Of a DNA stretch of 64,000 nt, positions 20,007-31,847 are shown one piece after another (within the stretch, counting starts at the first letter, position 1; each line of letters opens with the position of its first letter). The stretch comes from Homalodisca vitripennis. Taxonomy: Eukaryota; Arthropoda; Insecta; Hemiptera; Cicadellidae. The notes beneath the pieces were generated by a model. The model did no database searches and had not been told where the DNA came from. It was given only the letters and a program-made list of their open reading frames with translations. The stretch lies in contig NW_025778976.1 of the NCBI RefSeq assembly GCF_021130785.1, positions 1 through 64,000 on the forward strand, given 5' to 3'. Position numbers and translations under genes: made by a program.

Positions 20007-20247
20007 ATAGGTCGAGATTTTTCTTTTCAACTTTGAAATTTCTCTTTAATTCACGTAATTTCTCAATATTAAACATGTTTTCGTGATCGGCAATTTTATT
20101 TTCTCTAGCCCACTGTCTTAAATAATTCAATTCTTTATTATAAATTTCTTTGTTCTTCAAATGATTTTTCGAATTGTAATGACGAGTATAGTGATGTTCA
20201 AAAATGTCTTTTTTGCAGTATGGGCACTCTATCTTTTTCCGCTCCAT

Positions 20248-20266
20248 ATTTAAAGAGCAAAAATTT
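20248..20266 (-). promoter_or_regulatory. Start-site motif before polymerase gene
   Basis: The minus strand reads AAATTTTTGCTCTTTAAAT before ATGGAG. The same segment is duplicated about 100 bp away (near 20346). Confidence 0.5.
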
Positions 20267-20448
20267 GTAAACTAAAATTTTGAGAAGTAGTGATTTTTTG
20301 ACACAAATCAGCACAATTTCTGGTCAAATGTTTTCAGATTGTTCTATTTAAAGAGCAAAAATTTGTAAAATTAAATTTTGAGAAGTAGTGATTTTTGACA
20401 CAAATCAGCACAATTTCTGGTCAAATGTTTTCAGATTGTTCTATTTGT
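20248..20448. repeat. Two ~100-bp direct repeats upstream of the polymerase gene
   Basis: The segment from ATTTAAAGAGCAAAAATTTG to TTTTCAGATTGTTCT occurs twice in tandem (about 20248-20345 and 20346-20445) with only a few differences. It lies in the divergent region between the polymerase gene and the right terminus gene. Confidence 0.85.
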
Positions 20449-20453
20449 TATAG

Positions 20454-20489
20454 AAAAATCTTTTAACTAAATTTAGTTAAAAGATTTTT
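20454..20489. other. Perfect 36-bp palindrome
   Basis: Bases pair symmetrically about the point between 20471 and 20472, giving AAAAATCTTTTAACTAAA and its exact reverse complement with no loop. It sits 10 bp upstream of the right terminus gene. It could act as a cruciform, a dimeric protein site or a transcript hairpin; the sequence alone does not decide. Confidence 0.85.
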
Positions 20490-20499
20490 TCTACAATAA
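20482..20499 (+). promoter_or_regulatory. Start-site motif before right terminus gene (TCTA type)
   Basis: AAGATTTTTTCTACAATAA abuts ATGGCAG at 20500 and partly overlaps the palindrome's right arm. Confidence 0.55.
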
Positions 20500-20808
20500 A
20501 TGGCAGCGCTGTTACAAGAGTTGAATAAGGTTGGTGAACTAAGATTCAAAGAATATAAGAAATTAGTGGAATTGGAAGAAAGGAAGAAACATAGAATCTT
20601 GAATTTGGAGAAAATGAAAGATAAATTCGGGTTTACAATAATTGCCGAGTTGGAAGATTGTAAAGTACACTTACCGAACAGATTTTTGACTGTTTTGGAT
20701 GAGAAAAAGATTAAAGAATTAAACAAAAATGAAAAATTACACTTGATTGTTACTGGAAAGAAGACTATAAAAGATAAAGACTGTGTTACAATTAACTTTG
20801 TAGAATAA
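20500..20808 (+). CDS. Terminus-encoded small protein, intact
   Basis: A 102-codon intact gene, two thirds of it inside the right inverted terminus. The protein is Lys/Glu-rich: an N-terminal helix (LQELNKVGELRFKEYKKL), a coiled-coil centre and a C-terminal part with CKVHLPNRFLTVL, KKIKELNKNEKLHLIVTGKK and CVTINFVE that looks like a small beta-rich domain. I do not recognise a named family. The left-terminus copy (908-1217) is frameshifted and has a diverged start, so the two were separate paralogues that share a homogenised 3' part. Placement at the very ends suggests a role tied to the termini, but this is inference. Confidence 0.65.
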   Translation: MAALLQELNKVGELRFKEYKKLVELEERKKHRILNLEKMKDKFGFTIIAELEDCKVHLPNRFLTVLDEKKIKELNKNEKLHLIVTGKKTIKDKDCVTINFVE

Positions 20809-21022
20809 AGATTTTTTATTAAGATTTTTTGATTTTTTCATTAAAACAGCTTATAAATGTAGAAGCAAACATTGAACAGTAAAACAGCTAAAGATTCGGT
20901 TATTTAACATTCGTGCTTTCCTGTTAGATTTTATTAGATTTGTTTATGGTTCAATGGACAGTATTTTACATTGATTTTCTGTCTGTCCCAAAAGTGGTCT
21001 AGAACCGGCATATTCATATCTA
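20569..21022 (-). repeat. Polinton right inverted terminus
   Basis: Reverse complement of 692-1150. The inner boundary falls within the small gene at 20500-20808, where identity drops sharply from about 99% to a clearly lower level. The outer end runs into a TA microsatellite. Confidence 0.95.
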
Positions 21023-21035
21023 CTTATATATATAT

Positions 21036-21068
<33 letters not shown>
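21023..21068. repeat. TA microsatellite at Polinton right end
   Basis: TA dinucleotide runs interrupted by TTGT border the terminus. Confidence 0.9.
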
Positions 21069-21070
<2 letters not shown>

Positions 21071-22440
21071 TGAATACAGTAGTGTTGACGTTCACTTGGT
21101 TAACATTTTTTATTAGTAGCCAGGTAAATGATACTGAAATATACATGTTTAAAATCTGGATACACGTCATAAGCATGCTATAAAAACTGCTTCATAATAT
21201 AAGCTTTGAGAGAAAGAATACTACCCCTTAAACCTCCCTGCATAAACATATTTTATTGGCCGTTTCGGTTTAATATACGTTATATTTATTATTCATGCAT
21301 TTTCCTTTACAGCGGCCAAATTAAGAACAAAGTTTATTTCAAGAACTTATATAATAGTGGGCTCAAAATTATGCATATTAAAAACTAGTCATGGAAATGT
21401 CGTAAATCAATACAATTATTGAATGTTTATTTAAATTCAAGAATGTTATAAATGTACACCTTCCCTCCGATGGGAAATAAAATTTATTTCAGATTTTTAT
21501 TTACCAGACGAAAGGAGTAATACTTTTACAAAGGATATTTCCAATCAGAATTTAAACATTGAGTAAAACACGCGTATTGTTTGTAATTAATTGGTAAGCC
21601 ATAAATTAAAGCGTACGGTATTTGCATACGAAATACCCATTTGAAATCAGGAAAGCTATTTCACTGTCTGTAAAGAATCAGTCAGACATGCGAAAGTGGA
21701 TGTGCGCTGAAGCGTTAACTTATCTTGATGTGAAGAGGCCTCAGATGTTCTCCGTTTAGGCTACATAGAGAAATTTCATGGTAGGTCCTTACTGGTCAAA
21801 GTGTACGGCATTTTACGACATTTCTCTTACATACCTTTATATATTTTAATACTTTTAGCAGTAATGATAAACAAAATAAATGCATATATTTGAATTGTAA
21901 AAAATTAGATCGACAAGTATTAGAAATTTATTGTTTTAGAAGCATTAACTTCTAGATATTTTAATCTAAATTTAATTGAACATTTTACTGTCCTTAAAAT
22001 AGTCAGAAGACATTGGTTAGAATTTTGACAAATGGAATATTTATATAATTTTTTGTCGAAATGCAGGATTTTTACCATAGTTAAAAAAAAAAATTTTCTC
22101 TAGGCACATAAATAGTGAAGTTTAAAATTGTTTAGGTTCAAACAGCAACAAAATTAAGTACAAAATCGTCCAATGAATTTGTAATAAGTTGGTGATCTGG
22201 TGAAAATTGTTCTAAAAAGTTATTGTAATAACTTAAACATTTTCAACACTTGTTTCATTAACGTTTACTAGCTCGAAAATATCTTACGTGATTCAGACCT
22301 CGAAAATAGTTTAAGATACACAGCTTAACAAAACGCGTAGTAACATTCTACATTTATTCCAAAACACTGTTTACTTTTTTATAGGTACATAAATAACGAG
22401 TTAAATATTTGTTTTGACTTGAACGGCCGCTATTTTGGAA
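21069..22440. other. Intergenic AT-rich DNA, nothing recognised
   Basis: Only short random-looking frames occur here, and I see no conserved motif or repeat. Confidence 0.4.
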
Positions 22441-22554
22441 TTAAATGCTGTACCAAGTTAGCCAATGGAAACGATACAAAAACGTACAACTTAAGGAGTT
22501 TGCCGTTTGTGCCAGTACCACCTACTGACCATTGCCTTCCTGCTCTCTTTGTTT

Positions 22555-23105
22555 CAGATGTTGTGCCTCGATTCCACAGGAAGTGCCGATATTGAGTTTC
22601 TCCCCAATCTCTCACCTTCCGCAATGAGTAAAATTTTGTTGTGTAGTTCTCTTGGTTCCGACTAGTGACACTGTGCCGCGATACAACAGGAAGTGCCGAT
22701 ATTGATTTTTTTCTCAATACCTTGCCTTCCGTAATGAGTACCACATTTGTTCCATATGTCACTAGTACTCTTGGTTCCGAATAGTGGCATTATCTCGCAT
22801 TACAACAGGAAATGCCAATATTTAGTTTCTCCCTAATCTTACACCCTCAGTGAAGAGTACCACACGTGTTGTGAAGTACTTTTTGTTCTAAACAGTAACG
22901 TTGCTTACGATAATTTACAAAAGACTGGACATACAGCTGTACTGACCATTGTCTTCATGTTCTCTTTGCTTCACATGATGTGCCTCGATTCCACAGGAAG
23001 TGCCGATATTGAGTTTCTCCCTAATCTCTCTCCTTCGTAATGAGTTAAATTTTCTTGTGAAGTACTCTTGGATCTTGTCAGTGACATTCTTTCGGTAAAT
23101 TTTCA
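22555..23105. repeat. Degenerate repeats around CAGGAAGTGCCGATATTGA
   Basis: The phrase ACAGGAAGTGCCGATATTGA and its surroundings (TTTCTCCCTAATCTC, AATGAGTA) recur near 22576, 22687, 22805 and 22995, at spacings of about 110-190 bp. The copies are diverged. The small open frames in them are not convincing genes. Confidence 0.75.
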
Positions 23106-24082
23106 ACAGACTGGACTTGCAGCTATGTTCATTGATTTGTTTATATTCAACTGGTATTTTGAAAAACTAGGCTCTAGCAAGTTCTTCGCCACATATTGCA
23201 GACTATGTTATTGTTTATGCTCATACCTATGTCTATGGAATTTTGACTGAGTAGCAGATGGATTTCAATCCTCGAAACGTGGTGTTCTATTTTTGAAAAC
23301 ATTAAACTATACAAAATGCTCGAAATCCTCTTCTCTCTTTAAACAATCCTTCATCAATAAACTAACATTAAACAAAGAACTGCTCTCTATTCATCCCATA
23401 ATTTAGTTACCATCACTTTTCTCTATAATCATAAAGTTAAGAATTTATTCCTCATCAGTGAGTTCTTCACTATGTTCGTTTTACTTTTACTCAAATTTAA
23501 GCACTGCTATTGTTTAAGTGTTCAAGAGCTCCTTCATCCCTCGTATATAAAAACTACATGCATTTTTATTTTATTCTGTTATAACAATTAGTGTAATCAA
23601 TAAAACTTGTATAGCAGTTGTACACTTGCATTTTCGGTATTACAGTTACCAGGTTAAGCAATAGTCTATAGGAATAGGATGACGTATTTGAAGTCAAATT
23701 TGCATTATATAAACAATAAGATACGAAGTGCAAAAGCTAGCCCTAGGAGAAGCACCTCCTATATGCCTGTGGTACTGTACTATACTGTGGTATCTAAGGG
23801 GATTTAGTACTGGACGTAGAGAAAGGGATGGACTCGTCCTCTATAAACACCAGAGAAGCTTCCTTTAAGCCAATTAGGTCATCATATAAGGTTTATCCAC
23901 AACTTTTGTCTAGGAGTAAAACGTGTGTATATTCATTCATTTTATAACAATTTCTTTGTCAAATCACCTAAATTGTGTTCCATGTACGAATATTTATTAT
24001 ATATTAATAAACGCTCAAAAATTATTTCCGTACTAACCTAACCCCTCTAACCATTATCAATGGTGATATTGCTGATATTAAA
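23106..24082. other. Intergenic, nothing recognised
   Basis: AT-rich DNA without a supported gene or repeat. Confidence 0.4.
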
Positions 24083-24861
24083 ACGTGGAACGCTACATGG
24101 AACACTACGTTGAACGCTACGTGGAACTCTACGTGGCAGGCTACTTGGAACGCTACGTGAAACGCTACTTGGAACTCAACGTGGAAACTCTACGTCGAAC
24201 GCTACGTTGAACGCTACGTGGAACTCTACGTAGCAGGCTACTTGGAACGCTACGTAAAACGCTACGTGGAACTCTACGTAGCAGGCTACTTGGAACGCTA
24301 AGTGAAACGCTACGTGGAACGCTACTTGGAACGCTACGTGGAATTCTACGTGGCACGCTACGTGGAACGCTACGTAGAACTCTAAGTGGAACGCTACTTG
24401 GAACGCTACGTGGAACGCTACGTGGAACTCTACGTGGCACGCTACGTGGAACGCTAAGTGGAACGCTACTTGGAACTCTATGTGGAACGCTACGTGGAAC
24501 GCTACTTGGAACGCTACGTGGAACGCTACGTGGAACTCTACGTGGAACGCTACGTGGAACTCTACGTGGCACGCTACGTGGAACGCTAAGTGGAACGCTA
24601 CTTGGAACTCTATGTGGAACGCTACGTGGAACGCTACTTGGAACGCTACGTGGAACGCTACGTGGAACTCTACGTGGCACGCTACGTGGAACGCTAAGTG
24701 GAACGCTACTTGGAACTCTATGTGGAACGCTACGTGGAACGCTACTTGGAACGCTACGTGGAACGCTACGTGGAACTCTACTTGGCACACTACGTGGAAC
24801 GCTACTTGGAACGCTACTTGGAAAGCTACGTTGAACGCTACTTGGAACGCTAAGTGGAACG
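24083..24861. repeat. 12-bp minisatellite with 108-bp higher-order unit
   Basis: The array is built from TACGTGGAACGC-type 12-mers, mixed with TACTTGGAACGC, TACGTGGAACTC and AAGTGGAACGC variants. A marker variant TATGTGGAACGC recurs at about 24479, 24611 and 24719, giving steps of 132 and 108 bp, so nine-mer blocks have been copied. Open frames of up to 238 codons on both strands follow from the period being a multiple of three and are not evidence of a gene. Confidence 0.95.
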
Positions 24862-25389
24862 GAGAGATGTGACTTTGACACGATTCGATGGTAATTAAGT
24901 TAAGATCAAAGTAATTGTGTTATTGGCAAATTCATTGTAAAATAAATAAACCAATACAGATTACACTGGTTTCACGAATCTGTGAAAGATGGTGGGCAAG
25001 TTAGAATGAATATGGCTGACATAACGTTAACGGGTTGAATTTAACTGATTGAAAATAATCAATGAATGTTGCAGTATAAATAGTCCTTCCTACTGAATGA
25101 AATATTACCATGGAAGCCTCCAGAGGCAAGAACAACGTTTCTTTGTAATGAAGGTGCGGCAAGTTTTACAAATGATTTACATACGGTATATAAAATCATA
25201 ACTTGAAATAAACTTCAACTTAATTATAACTGATAAATAATGGCCTAAGCTTTAGCAAAGTCTATCAGTCTATTCATTCCTGTCTATCCTGTCCGTCTGT
25301 TTCTGTATCCGTGATATCTCAAGAATCGGAATATAAAGCTTCATTTCTGTATGACGGTGAGTTCGGTAAAGGTTCATGTCAATCCATGG
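24862..25389. other. Intergenic, nothing recognised
   Basis: No supported feature in this stretch. Confidence 0.4.
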
Positions 25390-28300
25390 GATTTGGCTGA
25401 GCGTTAGCAAATATTTGTATCTTGTTGGTCTTATAGGTAACAATGATGGCAACTATGCAATAAGTTAAAATGTCATATGATTATAATCAGTTTGGTTAAA
25501 CATGGATTTAGTCTAGTGCAATTTTCTCATTTCCATCATGGTTGACCTAAGACGAATGCAAAAATGTTCACGAACGCTTAGCCAAATCCGTTAACATTGT
25601 ATTCAATGTTTTCAATAAATGAATACATTTTAATCCAAAATTATAGCTAAAATTATAATTCACATGTATAGCTTAGTTAGATCTCTAGATATTCTACACA
25701 AGCAAAAAGTCAGAAATAAAAAATATTTCTCAGCCACTTCCAGTGATATACTTTGCAAACGTTTAGCCAATGAAGCAGTTATACATAAAACACGATATGC
25801 TTTTCGTAAAAATTCCCTTAATGTTCAGATTTTACTTTTACCGACAAGTAAAACGTAACCTTACATGACAGTGTGTACTTTTTTTCACTGAAGTTTGAGG
25901 ATGTGGATGTTGGATGTTGTTGTTTGTAATTTTTGTGTGATGTAATCTGAAATTCTAGGATGGAACCGTGCATATTATTACTTCACTCTCTGGTCTTATG
26001 ATTATTTGTCACTGTGTAAAAATGCCTTGCTAAAAATAAGAATCGAACTCGAGCATTTGTGTTTCTAGGCTAAATTTGCAAGCTACCAGTGTGGACTAAT
26101 ACAGATGAAGACTAGTGTAAGATGTTTACTATTTTATTGTTTATTTATTTTTAAACTCACTTATTTCCGGACAGCAAATGGACGGAAGTGTTAAATGTGC
26201 AGCGATGTGGAATGAGATAACCGATAATACGAGTAGTGCAAACGGCAACAGTTATCCAGAAAATCACTTAGCACTAAGTGACCTTTGTTCCACGTGCACA
26301 AAACCTGAGTCTACTGTATTAGCGTTATCAGGTTTACCATTAATTATAATTGTATCAACGATGAACATAGTAAAAACGTGCTTATTAAATTTCAAATTGC
26401 AATTTAACAATGGATAAGTTACACAAATATAACATACACATTTTTAAACTAATATTTTTATACAATATGGTGTGAAATAAGTGGGTAAAATTTCGCAATA
26501 TATTGTAGCACATTGCCGTCTATAAAAATAACCCACTCTCAGTAACATGACATTTGTTGTTATGATACAACATCGTTTCAGCGACCAAGGTTCGAATTCT
26601 GGTTTGAGCAATGTATTTATTTGCTAAGGATAGCTGATGTAGTGTGATCGAGGCTAGACATTGTGGTCATCAAACAAATTGTTTAAATTTTTGTAAACAG
26701 TTCTTCAGAAAAATCTATATTTATTTATTCTTTTTTCTGATATAGTACAGGTCCTTAATGAAGTTAAAAGAAATTTGTTTAGGAAGAAAAATGACCGATT
26801 CTAGCAGTTTGTCTCGGAAGGCGTTTTCCCGCTCAGATGAGCAATCACCGACTGCTCGAATTAACAAAACCTGTCCAATTACATCATTGTCATAAATTAA
26901 ACGTTTTGAATGTTAGTTTAAAAAAATACACGACCAAAGGTAATAACTAAGACTTTTTTAACGAGATTAATAGTAAATGATGGAACCACTCAGTAAAGAA
27001 CAACAGTTAAGTTGGTAATTTAATGACAACTTTATTAATCGTATTATTCTAAAATTGTATACTGCAAAATCGTGCATTAGTATCATATTCACTAATATTG
27101 GGCTTAATTGGATCTCAAATTATAAAGTTATACATTCTTAAAGTTACAGTTTTTGATAAAACCGCCAAAATCTGAAACTTTTTCGTTTTTTTATTGACAT
27201 ATAATTTTAACTTCATACGCCTAAACAGAGAAAGAAACGAAATTTTATAGTAACTCCCGTTATTTTAGAGCTACTTGTCCTTTTATGATTAATTTTCACA
27301 ATCGGTTACATAAACTGTTTGTCCCGAGAGTGTTTAAAGTACGTAACTAGTATTTTTAATTAAAGTATGTATATTTGTCGGCATTGCATCTAATTATTAA
27401 CTGTACTGAAAAGGCGAATTCAAATATTTTTATCTGTAGAATGCTTACTGACTCCTACTGCAAGATGAACCAATTCAATATTTTGTCTCATTATATGCAG
27501 GGTTAACTGGTGAGAGAAATACACAGACGTCTGATTCACTGGACCCTAAAGATCCTGTCTGCGCTGAGCGCGAGACACATTTCCATAATCTCCATGCTGT
27601 TGTTGCGTAGAAATTTCGGAATCTCATTATAACTTTCGCACAATAATACAAGCTGTAAAACTCGTTGTGAAAGTGAAATCTCTTGTGACTTGACGCTTCA
27701 TATAACATTATAGATACGTTTCATTAATTATTTTGTATGGACTCTAAAAGGTTATAACCAACCTTTCTGAAAATATGTAGATTTTCAGTTTAGACTAGTT
27801 TTGTAGGTGTATTGTAGATTGTATCTTCTGTGGACGAAAATGACTAACATAAACTTTGAGTATTAAATAAACATCTTCAAGAACTATAACGAATGAATAT
27901 AGTTCTTGACTCCTACATTATTAAGGCGCTTAACCACTATTTATTCCATACAGCGAGTCCATTTAATCTGTGCCACCATCGTTATCTAAAAAATAAGTAA
28001 ATTTCTAAAACATTTTTAATGAGGGACTCCACGTACTTTTTGAGACAATTTAAAATCAATTTATAATTAATAATTTGTACGCCATTTTGCAATATGTAGG
28101 CTAATATGACGATTCCTTACGGAACACCCTGTTTGTTACTTTGCAATTCTCATTTAACTACAACATTCTAAAACAGTAATGTGATTGGCAATTACCTTAA
28201 CTTAAATTTTAGCAAATACAGCCTTACGGGTCTTCGCCATATCTGACAACTAAGAGATCAGATCGTTTGGTGATGCCTTGATAATTTTGAACCACGTGTA

Positions 28301-29861
28301 ATTTCGGATAAATTTACTTGACGACTAAAGTTTACTTGCTAAGGTGTACTTCAGCGTAACAATATTTTGACATACCAGAGGTGGAACACAATATCGTATC
28401 CACAAATCAGCAAGCAATCGGATTTGTACTTTTTTTGACTGATTATCAAATTACTACTAAAATTCCTGACAGATCTGCAAATTACAAAACACTGATCATA
28501 AATAATGATTACAAGATTAATATGGTTTAAGGTTATAAACCTGGAGGGAAAATGTTGCTTATGAAAGGTCAATATATGTAATAATTGGTAATATTGTTAA
28601 TTTTTTGAAGGGAACTAAAAAATATTATAAAAATTTAAAACCTATGCTACATCATAAATGCCATTAAGTTTAAATACACACTCTCATCATTGGTTAAATT
28701 ATAATGCATAATGCTGTACTAACGGTTTTGTTTATTTTAATTCTGAAACATTATCCAAGGACTAAAACAAAATACTTTACTTTTCTGTAAAAAAACTCAT
28801 TGCACATTTATTAATAATTCGTATAAGGAAAGGAATTAATAAACCTTTGCTTAGAACTTAATGGTAGAAACAAACAAGTATCGTGTGTTTCTAAAAGAGA
28901 AGTCCAAATCCGTAACAAAGTTAGCAATGAAGTAGTTTGGAAGTGGTATTAGACAAGCAAGTAAGCAGCAGCTGCGTTTCCATTGTAATTGAGTGTTCCA
29001 TAGAGACTCGGGTTTCACTTGGAATAAATATCGTGACTAATATTATACAAACAAGCAGACAGCAGCTGCGTTTCCATTATAATTGAGTGTTCCTTAGAGA
29101 CTCGGATTTCAATTGTAATAAACACTTAAACACGAAATATTTAGTTTATTTTTAAATAATTTAATATTGAACTGACTACATTCAAATGGTATGCATCATC
29201 AATGGAAGATTACACTTTGTTTCGAATTTCCCAAATGGAAACACCAAATGAAAGAAGCTAAGCTTCAGTGGAAAAGTTAACCAATTAGAGAGGCGGAATG
29301 AAGTGAGAGGGTGAGAGGTCCCTCGTTAACCCAATATAACGAATCTCACGAGCGTGGCTGCGTGTGCTGAGACTACACCCACAAGCTCTCACCCACTCCA
29401 CGCATTGCGGCTCTGGCTCTGGACTTCACAATTCGAGTAAGATACACAAATCTCTTGCAATATTAACTTTCATGATCTAAAACCTTACCTTACCATACCT
29501 TCCCTACAGGATTAAGTGCCCTATCCTGCAAATGGTACTTCTTATCATATGTAAACAAAAAGTCCCCTTACTTTTGTTAATTAGTTGATTACTCTTGTAA
29601 TCTTATAGGATTAAATAATTATATTTAAAGCTTATAGTCTATTACAATTGTATTCTCTCAATCAAAGAGTATTTCATGTGGACAAAAATCTATTAGTGGA
29701 CTTGTGCTGGACAAGCCCTGATAATAACTTACAATTTTTTACATCTTTAGGGTAGTCCATTTAGACGTATTATGTTAAAACCTTTATTTACAGTTACGGA
29801 CATTTCACGTGATGACGTATACGAGTGGCAGAAGTAAAGCGCTTGCTGGTATGAATACACA

Positions 29862-30050
29862 ATGAAAGGATGTGATGAGCGTTTTATGTTTGTCTATAAT
29901 ACACACACGTGGGCAAGATATAACAGGTCGTCAGGCGTGAAACGCTTTTGTTCCCATAAACTTTACGATGGCGCTTATGCCAAGCTGAAAGCTACATTTA
30001 AATTTCATCATTTTATCAATGATTTAGTTGTTTACCAAACCCTAGGGTGA
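29862..30050 (+). CDS. Short frame conserved between duplication copies (doubtful)
   Basis: A 62-codon frame (starts MKGCDERFMFVYNTHTWARY) is matched in copy 2 at 56722-57015. Over the shared 60 codons I count about seven substitutions, three of them changing an amino acid and four silent. The two frames diverge at the end where a base is gained. There is no recognisable domain, so this may be chance. Confidence 0.15.
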   Translation: MKGCDERFMFVYNTHTWARYNRSSGVKRFCSHKLYDGAYAKLKATFKFHHFINDLVVYQTLG

Positions 30051-31847
30051 TATATTCAAGAATTTTTTTAAACCATGCATTTTCACCAAATGCCATATGT
30101 TATGTTATGATGAGAATAATAATAAACAAATATTATTCGAGACAAATTCATGAATTCTGTTGACTTACCGTTGTGTTTTTGATAATGGCGCATTGTTTTA
30201 TTATTTTGAGAGTTTCTGTTTAATATTATCAGACGTTTGATCACATTATCAAATTGGACTTAGCTTTGTTCTAATAAACTATTTAATATGATCGGTCAGG
30301 GCTCATACAAAGCATATTGTTGGAATACGAATTAAAGGAAACGTATCCAATTACGTGTTGTGTACTCAGTGACTATTTGTGTGCGAGAGAGGCGTGTCAG
30401 CAGGGCGAGTAAACGCAGTGATATCGAAGAAGGAAATATATTACTACGCTATATAATAAGGTAGGAATACGCCACACTACGTGTATGAACAGGCTTCAGT
30501 GAGGTTGCATACAAAATGACAAGTCACATATTAAAACGTCAAATGATTGTTATCAATTTATTCGCAAATCCATTTATTCAGTGATTTTCGTCTTCCCATC
30601 TTAGTTACTCGTAAGGACCTTTTAAGTTTCCCTTCTTCGTAGTATCTAACAACTGACATAAAAAAATAAATATACTTTACATCCAAATTAAATTTAATGC
30701 ATTACGAAGGCTACAATAGCAACCTTAATACAAAGCATAATTTCTGGTATGGCGTTCCAAAGTTATTAAAATGAGATTGTTACATGAGTTTAAAAACACC
30801 TAAAGGAAACCTATGTAATATATAATACAATAAAATGAGGAAACCACTGCCTCCTTGCTCTTACTATACGGGCCACAGTTCCGGTATGAGATTCATTTAC
30901 ATCCTGTCTCAGTCCGTTGCCTTCTTTATAGTGTTCTGTTCTGAGTTCTATGCCTTAAGGTAAATTTTGGTAAATATTATATGAATTGTGTGTTTGTTTA
31001 CAAATGCTGAATTAAGCAATATTGCAATACAATGACTGATACCTTGTTGCCTCTGAGAAGGTATATTGCTAAAAGAATTCTAAAGAATGTATATGTGGAC
31101 TCCAGTGTGTTTTAAATGTCGAGATACACCAGTACAACCCTGCAAGCCCCCAATTCAGAATACATAGAAATAGTAAATTTATTTACAAAAAATTATTACG
31201 AGCTGATACAATGTTTGTAAATCTACAGATTAGTATAAATATTGTAGTCAAATACAAAAATTTAAACAGTTTACAAAGTAATACAGTAGTGTATCATTTT
31301 GTAGAAAATGACTATGCCGGATTTTTTTGTAAAATCCAAACAACAAAAGGTTGCAGTTTAATAAGCAGCCACCACGACAAGTGCTATCGATTACAAATAT
31401 TTAAACTATGAAATATATAAAAGAATTCACCTTAAGTATTCGTATTTAATAATTGCTAGCTGTTTCTATTTGACGGAAAAAATCATTGTTTAATACAATC
31501 TTAAAAGACTATAACGTAAATCGGGTCGGCATTTTCGGTTCCAAATTATTTCTAAGTAAAATCGTTTGGATGGTATTAGAGTAACAGCTGACGGTAGCAA
31601 GTACAATGTCGGTGTACATGTAATACTTGTGTTACAAGGTGTCAGACATGTTTCCCCTTGAAAAAAGTAATAAGTTAAATGGTTTGTTATATTTTATAAA
31701 TACGCATAACCTAGATACCTTTTAATTAATCACTAAATTATTACTTTTTAAGATATAAAACAGACGAAGTATACTTTTTTTCAGTGGATACATCGAGGAT
31801 TCGTTACTAATGAATATTAATAATTCGATAATAAAAAGTATCGATTA

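Larger units (their letters stand above)
13583..20247 (-). pseudogene. Protein-primed DNA polymerase B (pPolB), split by piggyBac
   Basis: The replication enzyme of the element, about 1300 codons without the insertion. From the N-terminus: a zinc finger CPYCKKDIFEHHYTRHYNSKNH (20225-20160); a C2H2-like CRRCLSHFYKSGDLTDHLEIC (about 16310); exonuclease motifs DFES (about 16150), HNMSNYD (about 15640) and [11 protein letters not shown] (about 15120); a CRDHCHLTGKFRGAAH zinc segment (about 15725); polymerase motif A in YVDANNLYG (about 14825); motif B NNSVFGK in a shifted frame (about 14375); motif C CYMDTDS (about 14100); and the C-terminal LRSKMYSYK..KGIK and VPYGYE segments. A piggyBac element sits at 17295-20002. 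At least eight single-base frame breaks occur elsewhere. Catalytic residues remain recognisable. Confidence 0.9.
692..21022. mobile_element. Polinton/Maverick (adintovirus-like) element, nearly complete
   Basis: An element of about 20.3 kb (about 17.6 kb without the nested piggyBac) is bounded by ~455-bp inverted repeats. It carries the hallmark Polinton set: protein-primed DNA polymerase B, retroviral-type integrase, FtsK/HerA-type ATPase, adenain-like protease and double jelly-roll capsid protein. It also has a phospholipase-A2-bearing capsid-associated protein, a fibre-like coiled coil, zinc-ribbon proteins and a BRO protein. Polintons are self-synthesising transposons whose gene set matches adintoviruses and is thought to form virions. 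No clean 6-bp target duplication is visible because both ends merge into TA-rich microsatellites. Most genes contain single-base indels, so this copy as written would not express intact proteins. Confidence 0.93.

Noticed and set aside
20463..20726. 87-codon minus-strand frame, and the matching plus-strand frame at 991-1173
   Set aside because: Antisense shadows of the terminus-encoded gene in the inverted repeats.
24165..24881. Frames of 238, 204 and 130 codons on both strands
   Set aside because: They are translations of the 12-bp minisatellite (SVPR, AFHV and TWNA repeats); the period is a multiple of three and no gene signals flank them.
26565..26640. GGTTCGAATTC resembling a tRNA T-arm/B box
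   Set aside because: No matching A box, acceptor stem or cloverleaf could be drawn around it; a SINE tail was also not visible.
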